A stretch of DNA of 64,000 nucleotides from Polytrichum commune. Taxonomy: Eukaryota; Streptophyta; Polytrichopsida; Polytrichales; Polytrichaceae. Below the pieces are notes generated by a model. The model did not search any database and had not been told where the DNA came from. It saw nothing but the letters and a program-made list of their open reading frames with translations. Shown here piece by piece: positions 27,219 through 39,060 of the stretch; positions within the stretch are counted from its first letter, which is position 1; every line of letters begins with the position of its first letter. The DNA is taken from assembly GCA_950295325.1 (NCBI GenBank), contig OX485805.1, positions 4,898,501 through 4,962,500 on the forward strand. The letters run 5' to 3'. A program made the translations under genes and the position numbers.

Positions 27219-27225
<7 letters not shown>
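25710..27225. mobile_element. Solo LTR (1.5 kb) with 5-bp target duplication
   Basis: The element starts TGTGAGCCCAAAAGGGTGCC and ends GGGTTTGGCCTCACA, giving TG...CA termini with TGTGAG/CTCACA inverted ends. Flanking cacac occurs on both sides (25,705-25,709 and 27,226-27,230), but the right one lies in a CA microsatellite, so it is weak alone. The same termini bound 55,609-56,828, where the duplication is unambiguous. No primer-binding site or coding region follows, so this is a solo LTR. The two LTRs share mainly their ends and a purine-rich 3' third, so they are related but old. Their orientation relative to transcription is not determined. Confidence 0.65.
26932..27090. repeat. Minisatellite of 17-bp GAAGGAGCTGGGTTTAT units
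   Basis: The unit 'gaaggagctgggtttat' recurs seven or so times, interspersed with 'gtttagttagaaagtaaaga'-type spacers, giving a higher-order period of about 65 bp. It lies inside the solo LTR at 25,710-27,225 and is absent from the related LTR at 55.6 kb, which explains part of the length difference. Confidence 0.85.

Positions 27226-27249
<24 letters not shown>
27222..27249. repeat. (CA)14 microsatellite
   Basis: An uninterrupted CA dinucleotide run begins within the last bases of the solo LTR and its right-hand target duplication. Confidence 0.95.
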
Positions 27250-27252
<3 letters not shown>

Positions 27253-27353
27253 CGAATGGTTTTGTCCCAACTTAATTCACAATTTAGACTTTCATTGAGT
27301 ACAAAGCCCCTAGTTCTCTACAATATAGGTCTGCAACCTCCACCTTAGACCTT

Positions 27354-29846
27354 GTTGAGTTTAGAAGTAAACGGAGATACAAAGAAGTTCCAAGGCTACT
27401 GACTTCCAATGAAAATCTTGCCTCTTATACATAAGCAGATCCAATCCAAGTTCATCTTTACAAACAAGTACAAGGGATAATTTAGACAATAGTATGTAAC
27501 ATCATCAATCCTAATTCAAAGTCTATTGCCAGTACAAGATCAACAAAGGGTCAAGGTGAAGATAACAAAAACTAACTCCCAAAGACTATCGACATAACAC
27601 TTAATCTCCATATGTATCAGAAGTAATACAAAGTTTAAAGTCACAACCAAAGTCCAATAATTGGATAGATAATAAACCAAGGAAACTCTCCTATACTTAA
27701 GTTTTTGCTATGACTAGAATAACCAAAACCCAGGGTACAGACTCTCAAGGAAGGCTTTACTAGTGTCTATAATAGGCATTTGTCAAATTATAGTTCATTA
27801 ATCAAACAATATGGTTGCTATCTTCACTCTAATACATCACTCAATCATCTTTTACTCTCATTTCTCTCAAGGTCTCCTCTCATTGTTCCTTATTCAGTGG
27901 GGTCTGTGTGTCAATAATTGTAAGTATCCATTTCGTCATGAGATTGTATAACAATAGTCTTTGGAGAACAATAGTCTTTGAGTATCACAATTGTCTTTGG
28001 TAACCATTGGCCAATGCATCTTCAAATCACAACAATTCCTTCATTAATCAATCAACGTTAATTCCAATGCAAAACCAATTGTTTATTCCTTAACTCCAAG
28101 ATTTAATCATTACTCACAACTTATGTAACTAACAACAATTATCAGAGTCAAGCTATAGTCTTGATTGCCCTACACAACCTGCAACAACAACAACCAGAAT
28201 AACACACAAGACAATAGTTGATCTGGTTAGCTTGCATTTCATACTCAAAGATCTCGTCTCTAGATTATAAATTAATATAAAACTCCTAATTAAGTCTAGG
28301 ACAACTTATACCTTAATCTCCTTGATGATCCAAAGTTCATCCTAACTCAAGAACACTCCATCAATCTTAATACCCTTAATCCACCACTAATCAACTGATC
28401 AGAATTTTTTCTCATCACCTCAATTAATCAAGGGCTCTCTCATTAAACTAACTTGACACACGAAACTGCTATTAGTCTATACCGTTTACTTCAACTATAA
28501 TCACACTCGATTGAATTATTACTCTTTCTTCTCTCACTGCCTCTCACAGGCTCAACAATAGTCAATCACTTCACTTCATGGACTGACACTTGGCTATTCA
28601 TCTTCCCTACATTGCCTATCACGGGCCTCAACTATAGCCAATAGTTTCTCAATACTCAAACTATCTCTAGGCCTTCCGGCTTCCTTTCTCTTGAATGTTA
28701 CCCCTCACAGGTTTTAACTCCTCTCACCACTTCCATAGTCTCTCTGCGCCTCTCTCTCTGGGCTACTCTGGTTAGCATTCAACAATGCTCTCCATTTAGC
28801 ATTTATCTCCTCGTACAATTCTCTCTCTCTTTCTCTCTTTTAGGTTAACACCCTATGTTCATAGTTTGACTTAATTCCTCCCCCTTAATGCTCTTCTCAT
28901 TCAATTTCCATCTCTCAGATTGGGTAGGCTTCTCATTCAGACAATAGTTCGCTCATATAACAATCTTCACATTCTTGGTTTACCGTTCCAGTAGGCTCAA
29001 CTATGTTCAATATCTCACCCTCTCATTGCTTACTCTTCTGTCTCATTCACATCCTCCCTCACTTTTAATTCTCTGTCAATCTCTCATTGCTCTCTACAAT
29101 TTGGACTCACTCAAATTCACTTTCGACTTCGGTCTCAACCGATTACAATTCCAACAATTGATAATAGTTTCACACCTTCTTCTTATCTATTCTACCTCAC
29201 ACTCTGCTTCGCTCAATCACACTCAAATTCATACTCTCACCCAAACAATTGCGACTACAACCATGGACAATCGTTTCACAGTTCACATTTATTCATCAAA
29301 ATTAGCAAATAGTTCAACCGGACTTTGGTCCTTCAATAAGCTTTCAATTCAAAATAACATTGTTCTTCCACAGAAATCGGTAACCAACAATCAGTCAAAT
29401 TACAAAATAAATAGTTTAACAATATCCTCGCCCGCTCTCGGTGCTGAGGGAGACAAGTCTATATATAGTTCCACAATACGCTCAACAGTGATTAGGAAAT
29501 GTTTACTTCCTTCCCTCTCGCCAACCTTCTTAGCTCGGCGGGGAAGACGATAGTTTCCTCAACCGGCCACCTATGGCCACGCCTATAGTTGTAACTGCCC
29601 TCCTACCCTATAGTTTAATTATTTTCATTTTCTCAGATGAAATTCATCCGAGCTTAACTATCTGCTCATAGTTAAACTAATTAGCCAAAATTTCGGCTCA
29701 CATCTCCCTTTCCAATACTTATAAAGGACACAAACATTCACAATAATTAAGGGGTAAGCCTACTTGCAAAGGATCATATATTAATGTAATCAACTCTCCA
29801 AGACTATTGCCCAAAAAAAACTTAAAAGTTCGAGAAGAAAAAACTC
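27354..29846 (-). mobile_element. Putative LTR of a minus-strand Ty3/gypsy-like element
   Basis: The block starts tgagtttagaag and ends cttttttgagt inverted (plus-strand '...aagaaaaaactca'). Minus-strand text immediately outside is 'gaatgagggggtagtatta', a polypurine-tract-like sequence, and before it a short reading frame ends in EAFFFKNEGVVL then stop (minus strand, about 29,950 to 29,847), as expected for the end of a polyprotein. A TATA-like 'ctatatatag' at about 29,459-29,468 is correctly placed inside an LTR. The interior is pyrimidine-rich on the plus strand and dotted with 'caatagtc'/'atagttt'. I found no second LTR, and the internal region is interrupted at 30,035 by a hAT-like element. 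The boundaries are tentative. Confidence 0.35.
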
Positions 29847-30034
29847 ATAATACTACCCCCTCATTCTTGAAGAAGAAAGCCTCCATATTCACAATTATGC
29901 ATGTGCTAATCTCTAGGGTTGCACCTTCTCCAATCAAACCATAGTCCTTCAAATCCTCCATGTTTCTAATCCCCTTGATTATGGTCTTTCTTGTCACATG
30001 TCAATTAAATATCTAGCTCTAATTGAGCTCGTTT

Positions 30035-30658
30035 TCTCGGGGAGGTCACTCCCTCTTATATTAATGCATACACATGCGCTTAAGACTTATTTATCGGGGG
30101 GCTATTTACCTTGTAGAAAAGATTATAAGGTAGGATATTTTTCAAAATAAAGGTAAATAATTGTATTTTAATACACCCTATCAGTATTATAATTTTTTGG
30201 GGGAATCATTTTAAAATACCCTATTTTATTTATATTGCTAAAGAAAATTGAAAAGAAGATTGCAATCAAACAACATGCTGAAATTTTCCCTCCCAACATG
30301 TAGGTAGAGAACATTAACTCCACATTGGATACGTTGGTTCAGTAACGTTCAAGCCAACTAGTCTGCAAAGTCATCCATCCAAGCCTTTTCAACAAAAAAT
30401 GACCTCTTTTCATCCACTAGCATAGACCCTACCCTAGACCTACAACCCCTAGTAATTATTCCCACTCTATTTTACATGTATTAACTAGATAAAAGAGGCC
30501 ATTATATGTGATGGTATATTAAATGTAAACATGTTTCACTATTTTTAAAATCCCTAATTTATATGTACGTTTTTTGCAAAATTTATCTACAATGAATATA
30601 ATAGACCCTTTTTTTATCGCACATTGTTTCTACAATTTTCACTAGTGACCTCCCCGAG
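30035..30658. mobile_element. hAT-like non-autonomous element (624 bp), 8-bp TSD
   Basis: The left end TCTCGGGGAGGTCACT and the right end AGTGACCTCCCCGAG are inverted copies. They are flanked by perfect 8-bp duplications gctcgttt (30,027-30,034 and 30,659-30,666). An 8-bp duplication is the hallmark of hAT (and P-like) elements. There is no transposase inside. The terminal sequence is shared with the elements at 37,147, 38,007 and 48,780. Confidence 0.8.
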
Positions 30659-30797
30659 GCTCGTTTTAGATTATTTTTCATATCTTCTTTAACTTTACCC
30701 CAAAATACTCTCCATACTCATGTTTTTGTTGGTGTAGACTTTCCTCCATTTAATGCACCAAATGTGCCATATAATTTAGAAGCAATTATATATTGTT

Positions 30798-31250
30798 CTC
30801 CCTCTTTATTAAGACACGTTTGGTTGCACAAGAAAATGTTGTATTCTCGGTAGTATGACATTTTGGCCTCAAATGCCGTACTCTGAAGATTCTTCAAGAT
30901 GTATTATTTTTAGTATAAAATGTCATTTTATATACATATTGAATATACATAAATATGAAAGAGCATTTGTATTAAAGAAATATGCTCACAACATTCTCCA
31001 AAGTTTTTCAAGGTTTTCTTGCATGTTCCAATGCATTATTTAGATATGAAACTTGAAATGTATGTGGGTCCCATCGCCTATGCACATTAATTACCTCTAT
31101 TATATGACCAATAATGCCTAAAAAGTGTCGTATTACAAGCGTTGTAGTTGTAGTATGGAGGTAAATTTAACACTAAAAAGTTCGGTCAACACAAAATGCG
31201 TTGTATAGTCGAGGTGTCATATAATCAAGTTTTGTAATAACGAGGTTAGA
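30798..31250. mobile_element. Probable copy of the CTCCCTCTTT-terminus element
   Basis: The left end 'ctccctctttattaagacac' resembles the TIR of the element at 63,190-63,852. Internal and right-hand text ('gtcgtattac', 'gtcatataatcaag', 'taataacgaggtta') resembles its right half and the piece near 10,160-10,290. The right boundary is approximate and no target duplication was recognised. Confidence 0.35.
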
Positions 31251-31488
31251 CTATAACTCTATAAACACATAGAAATTAAAAGTTGACACCTCCACATGCA
31301 TCTTGCCATTATTTACAAAGCTAAAGATACCATTGAAATTATTGTAGTTGACTCAATACATTGCAATTTTGTATCTACAAATGGTGAGATATGACCACTA
31401 GTTATAGATGGGCTGGTTGAGTTAAGTCTTTGGCCAAATGGCGTTATCCCAAGCTACAACTATATTCCACCCTCACACCATCAACACG

Positions 31489-31506
31489 CCCCCCCCCCCC
31501 CCCCCC
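31489..31506. repeat. Poly-C tract (C18)
   Basis: Eighteen consecutive C, followed by G and more C, open a C/A-rich, apparently non-coding stretch to about 32,500. Similar runs occur at 35,683-35,695 (C13) and 48,345-48,358 (C14). Confidence 0.95.
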
Positions 31507-33664
31507 GCCCCCAACCCACATCATCATTCACCGTCATCGGGCACACACGTACATAAAAAAACATTAACCCACACATTACCTCCATGAAAGATCATGTATG
31601 CACTAAACTAACAAAGCATGTGCCAATGGCCCCCTCCAAGTAGTACCTCGCATCTCCTTTCCGACAACATCACTCTGGAACACAACTTCTTACTCCTAAC
31701 ACAATGCTTAAGCCAACGTAACAACATGCACTAGCAACCCACATACCACACTCACCATCAACAACAACAATTCCTGGACAATAGACACAAACAACCCTTA
31801 TTGCACCACACCTCGCCTTAAAACCCAACAATGTAACTCATACATGGACATAATTTCCTCCACACCCACCATAAAACCCATCCCACCATGCGCATAGATA
31901 CATAATCACACCGGTGAGTACATTACCACCACATCTAGCAACCGTTTACAATGGCCATAGGACAGATTCACCCAACCCACATCAATACAAACACAACTCC
32001 AACCACCCAAACAAGACTTTGAGACAAAACTCTTATGGTTAATACAACGATGCATCTCCCTGCTCCCGAAGATCAAACCAAAAACTATGGTTTCAAACAA
32101 TAGAACCATCACCTCCAAACCAACATCATGAAAACTCTAATCACAACCTTTAACATCACTCACTCATACTACTCATCCCCCCTCACATGCCCAATGGAAT
32201 TCACACAATATCACTCACCACACCCAATAGACATCCTATTTGGAGTTCGCTCACCACAAATGGGAAGGATTAGGGTATGCTCATCAACGGACCACCAATC
32301 CACAATCGAAGCTATACATTGGGCATGTATGACCGCACAAGACAATCATCTAACCTCTCCACACTATCACACACAACTGTAAAATTCCCAACACAACCTT
32401 GAATAATACAAGACTATGTATTGAAATTGGAGAAAATCAAAGTTATTCGACTCAAATCCTCCCTTGACTCCCTCAAAATCATTAAGACCCACCACATCTA
32501 CAAATGACATACGTGAAAGTGGTACCTATGTTTTTTTGAAGATCTTATGTATTGGTTGTGACTTAATGATATAATTTTTTATCATGAAATTGTTGCAAAG
32601 TGTCACAATTACTACATGGATTCCTATATGATATGCAATGGATAAAGTGTCATGGGTTAGGCATCATGTTTTGTGTCAAGCCCACAAGAGGTGCATCTAA
32701 TACAAACCCAAGAGACCATGACCCTTCAAAACCTTTGATGTTTTATAACTCATTGTATAGAAAGACCCCCATGAATAGGATAATATTGAAACACCATTAA
32801 GTTAGGAACTCACTCATGCATGTATTTACACTAGACTTTGAGGCCCATGACTACATAAAACTCAATTTCAAAACATTGTGGTATTACTATGAGACACCTT
32901 ACTCGAGTTGTGTGACACACTTGAAGTGCATACATTGCCTTTGGATTGAATGAATTGCTTAGAGCATGATCACTCGTTGTACACCAAATACTAACACAAA
33001 GGGGTGATACATTTGATAACATTATTTTAGAGGGGAGTACAGTAGTCTCAGTACGTGTCCCACATGTTCACTCATGATATGAGCTTTATCAAATGTGGGT
33101 CCCATTATTCAAACTAATATTTCACACAACAGGCTTTACATAGAAATAACTAACCACTTGTCAATATATTTGGACAAACCACTTGACCAAAAGCAATAAG
33201 GGAAGTGTAGCTTTGGGGACAAAAACACCAAACGACAACATGAGAAGCAACAACACAACAACCACAACATCAAATGTTGTATTCCATGTTCGCCAACCAC
33301 CATACTTGCGTACGTCTGCGATCTAGTGTACGTCATATTGGCGGTTGGAATTGTTTAGAATTCATGCATAAATCCAAATATACTTAGCTCCTAGTTAGAT
33401 AGTTGAAGCTAAGATTCTATTTGGTCCAAGATTGTGAGGTATTGACAAGTGATTCCCTTACATAGAAGATGGGAACACACTCCTCTAAAGGTTGACTATT
33501 TGAAGGGGTGGAAGTTTTAAGAGGGGAGAGAGCTCCCTTAATATGTTGGTAATGTGAGTGTGTGAAAACCTATTTTCTTCAAAAAATACCATGTAAATAG
33601 ATGGTAATTTTTTATGACCCCCATTTGTATTGGTAACATCTGAACATGCTCTTACATTATCTTT

Positions 33665-34345
33665 GACCAATGTTCGGGGATTATTTTGGCCATAATCAGT
33701 CAAGATCCTAATGTTTCCAAGACCAACTGGTTACATGTTGGCATCTTTTAGTTTTTCTTATTATCTTCAAAATTAGTCTCTAAGTTGCTCTAAGGGTCAC
33801 TTCACACACGAGATTGAGAGTCTGTGACCATTACACTTCAAGCATTCTCATTGGTGGAAAAGGTGGAGTTGGTCCAAGTTTGCTTCACACTACGCTTGAA
33901 GGACCAACGGAGTATGTGAATGTAAGATGGATGTAAAGTCTACATGGATTCCTACACGGCATCAAATGGATCATTTTTCATGGTCATTTGGACTATTTTC
34001 AAAAACCACTTCTTGGAGGTAGGCCTAACACAAAACCGGGAGACTATGACACTCCAACCGCCCACAACCGTTGAGTTGTTCTATCTTATCATATGTAAGG
34101 ACCTCACATAGCATTTGGTTGAGGACCCGGTCACATATGACTTCACACTACACTGGACGGTCCGTGACCACACTACACGATTTTGGAGGTGCCTTGGGAC
34201 GGCCTTTGGACACTTTCTTTTGGGCTCTCACAATTTCATGGTCACGGCTTTTGGCTCGTGTGTGAAGTGGCCCTAAGGGTATGGTAATTTTCCTAAAGTC
34301 TTGAATTTGAACCGGATATTTCTGAAATTTTTAACCGGTTAATAT
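33665..34345. mobile_element. ACCGGTT-rich repeat, copy interrupted by a MITE
   Basis: Left part: 'ataatcagtcaagatcc', 'gtttccaagaccaact', 'ttacatgttggcatctt'. Right part after the MITE: 'taaagtcttgaatttgaacc' and 'tttttaaccggttaatatg'. This is homologous to 13,185-13,390 and to the inverted copy at 47,690-47,930. Confidence 0.5.
33794..34273 (-). mobile_element. PIF/Harbinger (Tourist-like) MITE, copy 1, 480 bp
   Basis: Termini GGGTCACTTCACACACGAG and CTCGTGTGTGAAGTGGCCC are inverted copies. The 3-bp TAA flanks both sides (33,791-33,793 and 34,274-34,276), the standard target duplication of this superfamily. Compared with copies 2 and 3 near 55 kb it is in reverse orientation but homologous along its whole length. 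No coding content. Confidence 0.85.
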
Positions 34346-35524
34346 GTAAGGAAAGCTGTCTTTGACCCAATACCATGTACCTCCACCAAGTGGACTACCA
34401 TTAAATTTAGGTAAACGGCCCAACAACACAATGGCATTCCTTCTTTAGTGCGGGTGTGTGTGTGACCTAGTTTATAAGCCATCACTCAACATGTGATAAA
34501 TAAGTTACATAAGAGCCTCGTATCCGCGTCTCCACATATCTTAAACACCTCGGGCCCAATTTTGGGTGTAACATAGGTGGCTACCGACTTGCTTTTTTCT
34601 AAGTATGGACATGGAGAGATGTGCACAGCTGGAGCCATTGAGGGCCTCTATGTTTAGAATTTACAACCCAATATAGTGAGGGAGGGGAAAGGGGATTATT
34701 GTAAACGAGGGAACTTTTGGGATGCATACTATTTCAGGGTTTTTATGTTGTATGAATGAGTCCTGGCCCTTGGGCTAGAACACATTTTCATTTCAGTTGG
34801 GTCTTGTCCCTCCCAGGCTTCCTTTACTGCCCGGACTTCTTGCTTGCACTTGCGTGGGAACTCTTCCCTGTTGGGAACCAATGTGATAGTACTTGGTCAA
34901 AATTAGCCGAATGAAGATGTGATCTAGATCGGGGCTATGAATGAGAGGTATGCTCGTATACAATAATTCCTTCTCTCCAATATTAAGTGGATATACTTTA
35001 CTGCGAGTGGTGAATCATGATCATGATGGTCACGAATCGTCATTGAATTGTTTTTACCTTTAAGGTGGCTAAGGTCTTTAGATGGTCATTTTTTTCCAAC
35101 TAATGCAAAGTTCACTAGGATATGAAACACAGGATTAGAGCATGTTCAATGCTTCTTCATACAACACCGTGGAACAAACGAGTGTTGGGTCTAGCTTGGG
35201 AGTTGGACCCATGCGTCATACCCAACAACTATAATTTCGTCGGCGGGGCCCAAAAATCCCTCCCAAATTGGAATGGCTTGGGTATATTGCGGTCCAACTT
35301 TCAACTCCTCTACGTGAGAATCAACTATCAAAACCTCACATTCTTGACCAGAGAGAATCTTAGCTCCAAGTATTTATATGTAAAGCTCCATGTATTCTAC
35401 GATATCAGTTTTGATCATAGGACCCACAGGTTACAATGCTCATATAGAGTGAACGTGTGGGACATATTATGAGACTACTCCCTCTAAAATAATGTTAATG
35501 GATTTGACACCCTTTGTGTTTGCA

Positions 35525-35760
35525 TTTGGTACACAACGTGCGAACGTGCCCTTAGTACAAAATGATTTACAATCCAAACCGAAGCTGATGGCCTTAGCCA
35601 CTTTCCTCATATTATTTTATGAGTATCTTGTTCATTATCAAAGCGAAGAATCTTTGTGCTCATTAAATGATCATATTACTCTCCCCCCCCCCCCCAAAAA
35701 AAAAATTGTGTTGACTCACATATATAGGTTTCCAATTAAGATAAGTAACCAATTTAGGTA
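35525..35760. repeat. Dispersed repeat shared with 12,600-12,920 and 39,440-39,690
   Basis: All three share, in order, 'agtacaaaatgatt'-like text, 'agccactttcctcat', 'attatcaaa', 'ctcattaaatgatcata'-like text and, in two of them, 'aagtaaccaa'. They are diverged by many substitutions. It probably represents one end of the TIR family whose best copy is at 10,988-12,925. A C13/A10 run interrupts this copy at 35,683-35,705. Confidence 0.45.
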
Positions 35761-37146
35761 CTAATAAGTTACCCTATTCACACATGTTCTCTTCAAATTT
35801 AGATCCCTCTCAACAATATCCCATTAATATTTGGACAAAGAAAATTCTACATCATTTGTCATCGGAGAAACCTCTCTCTCTCTCTCGTGTTCTCATATTC
35901 AAGCAAGTTGTAGTATTTTCATGGGTCCCAAAACAAAAGACATGCAAGAAGCGATGAATAATCAAGAAAAATAATAATAATAATAAATGCGCTTATTAAT
36001 GTGGGTGGAAATTTGTATGGAAAAATTGTAGGCCGCATCGACTTTCTAGTAAAGGTGGAATTGATGTGGGTCCAAGATTCCAAGTTATCATGTAAGTCTT
36101 CATGAAGACTTCTGACCAACACCTTACATAAAACAAAATAGTCATCTTACATCAAAAGTAGCACATAAACAAATACTCACCCACAAATTAACTTTTTAGA
36201 AAAAACGATTACTTTGCTCCACTAATTTTCTACTAGCAATTTAGCATGAGTTGAAAATCTATGTGGGCCCACATTAATTCTTGTTACGAGAATCAACGTG
36301 GTATCTAGGAAATTATTATGTATGACTCACATTAATAGGGCTATTTGGTGTACTAATTGACATAAGAGATACAACATAACACATATTTAAGTAAAACCGG
36401 ACAAGTCCAAGTTCATAATTATAACATGTTGAATTCTATCATAAGATCCTACAACAAGATTATATGATAGGATCCTTTGATAGAATATGCAAAATTGATA
36501 ATGATAATACTATAGAAATTGTTTTCATTGTATATTCAATATTCAACATTTATATTTAAATTTCAACATAAACATTATATAATGTATCATATTCTAATAG
36601 CATAAAATTTAAGAAATCAGTAACATATCACGCATCTCCCACAAAATTAGGTACATCAAAATTGTGTCATAGAATCATGTGACAAAATTGAAGAAACCAA
36701 AAAGTTCATATTTTGAAAAAATGTCCATAATTACTTAAAGGCACCTTACATTGATGGCCTTGCTTGTTCTATGCATCTTTCAATTTAAGTTCCAAAGATT
36801 TTGATCATTTGAGACATATGCACAAGTGCCTACCCCAACTATCCTAAGCCTTGTGGGGCTCCTCAAAGTGATAGCCTTGAATAAAACTAGGCCCACATAT
36901 TCATGCACATGGGCTCTAGTACTCAACACTAGGTTGCACATGTAGTAAACTATTAGCACCGTATTACAATGTATGGTTCTTGTATGATGTTCGAAATAGT
37001 ACTAATCAACTAGATGATGGTCTATTCCAAAAAAAGAGGTTATGATTAAACTACTTTGATATACTATAGTTTCTTGTTGAAATTCTATAGTACACAACAT
37101 GAGTGGTCCCCATAAATGGAAAATTATGGAATCAAAGGAGAATCAT

Positions 37147-37946
37147 TCTCGGGGTGATCACACCTTCTTACGTTTTGTAACCACGTGCGATAATGGGGTA
37201 TTTAATGGGGGGATATTTATGCACCTCTCAATAAATTTTCCCGCCCTATTTGTAGATATAAAGCCAGTTTGACGTATTTTTTAGCACCCTATATTTATTT
37301 GTAATTGTTTAGAGAGGCTAATTTTTGGCATTATTTTTTTTATAAATTGTACAAGTACCAAATAGGGGACGGAATACTATAGCGTTGCAAAATCGACTAT
37401 GTGAGCAACAAACATTCCATAACATCCGTCTTGACATTCAATTGGTTACAATTAGTTATACCAATCCTAAACTATTCAAAGTACCATTCAAAACACAACC
37501 AATAGCATTTGGGTATTAGTTAAAGAGTTACCAATAAACATGGAGATAACAAAATATACAAGCTAACATAGACAAGTTGTAAACATTGATAGAACAAAAC
37601 AAGAATTACAATCGGTTGTGACAAGACATAGAATTTTGCACAATTACCTACTCCCAAAAAAAATTGCATTCAAATACAAGGAAGCTAAATATAAAAGCCA
37701 TAATTATTGTATTGATCCTACTACACACTTTTAGGGGGATCCAATATCTATAACCTTGTATTTGTCTACTGATTACTAAAATGAAGGAATTATTCACCAC
37801 CTTATTTTACATATAATCGTGTAGGGGACATATTTCCAATACTACGGTAGATCTAACGAATTTACAACTTTTACCCTCAACGAATTAAATTGATCTTATT
37901 TTTTTATCTCATGTGGTTTCTAAAATTCCGATAGTCACCTCCCCGA
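37147..37946. mobile_element. hAT-like non-autonomous element (800 bp), 8-bp TSD
   Basis: It starts TCTCGGGGTGATCAC and ends GTCACCTCCCCGA, flanked by perfect agaatcat duplications (37,139-37,146 and 37,947-37,954). It has the same terminal signature as the element at 30,035. No transposase is visible. Only 52 bp of other sequence separates its right duplication from the left duplication of the next family member at 38,007. Confidence 0.8.
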
Positions 37947-38006
37947 AGAATCATGCTCCCTTGATATCTGGTCCCATGGGACACAACCAAGGAGCTGAGT
38001 AATGTA

Positions 38007-38415
38007 CACGGGGAGGTCACTTCATCGTCAAGTTGACACCACGTGCGGACAAAGTTTGCTACCCCTATATTACATGCCATATATAATTTTAAAATTTATG
38101 ATATTTTTTCTACATATACATAACAATTGATAATATCTTTTGAATACTTTTTTGAAATTTTTAGTCATCTTTATTTTTTTTAGTAATTGTTTTAGTTCAA
38201 TTCTGTGTCATTCTAGTTAGAAATGGTATGTTTTATGAAAAAACAAATCATCAAATTTAGTTACCACTTTTGACTATGTCATAGGTATTGTGCATATCTA
38301 CTCATGAAAAAAAATTGATAAAATTTTGACCCATTTTGGTGGTGCAACTTACCAAAAGAAGATTTTTTTTGGTCGCACGTGGTGTTCAACTTGACAATGG
38401 AGTGATCTACCCGTG
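38007..38415. mobile_element. hAT-like MITE (409 bp), twin of the copy at 48,780
   Basis: It starts CACGGGGAGGTCACTTCATC and ends ATGGAGTGATCTACCCGTG, with TIRs of about 50 bp that include CAAGTTGACACCACGTGCG. The perfect 8-bp duplication is gtaatgta (37,999-38,006 and 38,416-38,423). It is the same length as the copy at 48,780-49,188 and nearly identical along it, so the two inserted recently compared with other repeats here. Confidence 0.9.
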
Positions 38416-38814
38416 GTAATGTAATGTTTATTAGATGACAATATCACAAGTTTCAAAGGAATTTATAGTTCACAAATCACGATGATATGAAACTTTCTTG
38501 GTCCCCAATATTTCATGGAAGAAGATCATGAGTTTATTGTGGTTATCATCTTGAATAGTGATTGAAATGAGGTGTTTGTAACAAATAAATAATTCGACAA
38601 CGAATGTAAAGAAGAATATTTGTGTTGTTTGTACACATTAAAAGAATCCGGTGACAACAATAACTTTTGGGCTCAACATACATGTACTAGACATGACTTT
38701 ATCGTAACCTATAAACCCTTTAGTCATCATTGTTAGATTCTTTGCTTGCTTGTAGTGTCCATTTGTTGTTGTTTCTTATGTGAACTTTGGTAACTAACAA
38801 AAAGGGTTGATCAA

Positions 38815-38835
38815 GATAGATAGATAGATAGATAG
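38815..38835. repeat. (GATA)5 microsatellite
   Basis: A simple tetranucleotide run, 'gatagatagatag...', five units long. Confidence 0.9.
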
Positions 38836-38889
38836 CACAAATTGAAAATTTTAATTGCAAGAAAAAACTAAATACAATAACCTTGGGAA

Positions 38890-39060
38890 AAGCAACGTAA
38901 TTCAAGGAGACATCAAGAAATAATGTCCATCTAGGGCCTAGCCTTCCACGTGATCACTAAGCTCCTACGGGTCATAATAAGACCTTTGACCTCTCACATC
39001 AAATTAATATCATTAAGAACATCTTGAAAAGCAACATCCGGGGTTTTTCTAAGTCCGATA
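38890..39060. repeat. Dispersed repeat shared with 47,085-47,225
   Basis: Both places carry, in order, 'aatgtccatct', 'ggcctagccttcca', 'cactaagctcctac', 'gataagacctttgacc' and 'gcaacatccgggg' with substitutions, over about 150 bp. Read on the minus strand, each contains an A-box-like 'agcaacttagtgg'/'gagcttagtgatc'. A matching B box is missing, so a tRNA-derived SINE is possible but not shown. Confidence 0.45.

Larger units (their letters stand above)
33018..35495. mobile_element. TIR element of about 2.5 kb enclosing nested repeats
   Basis: The left end 'aacattattttagaggggag' with 'agtctcagtacgtgtcccac' is inverted at the right end as 'gtgtgggacatattatgag' with 'ctccctctaaaataatgtt' (about 45 bp, few differences). 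Inside lie an ACCGGTT-type repeat and, within that, a PIF/Harbinger MITE at 33,794-34,273. I could not assign a target duplication, so the superfamily is open. No transposase is visible. Confidence 0.5.

Noticed and set aside
28975-29553. 192-codon open frame on the plus strand
   Set aside because: It is built from pyrimidine-rich sequence (Ser/Leu/Thr-rich translation), has no domain motif, and overlies the putative minus-strand LTR.
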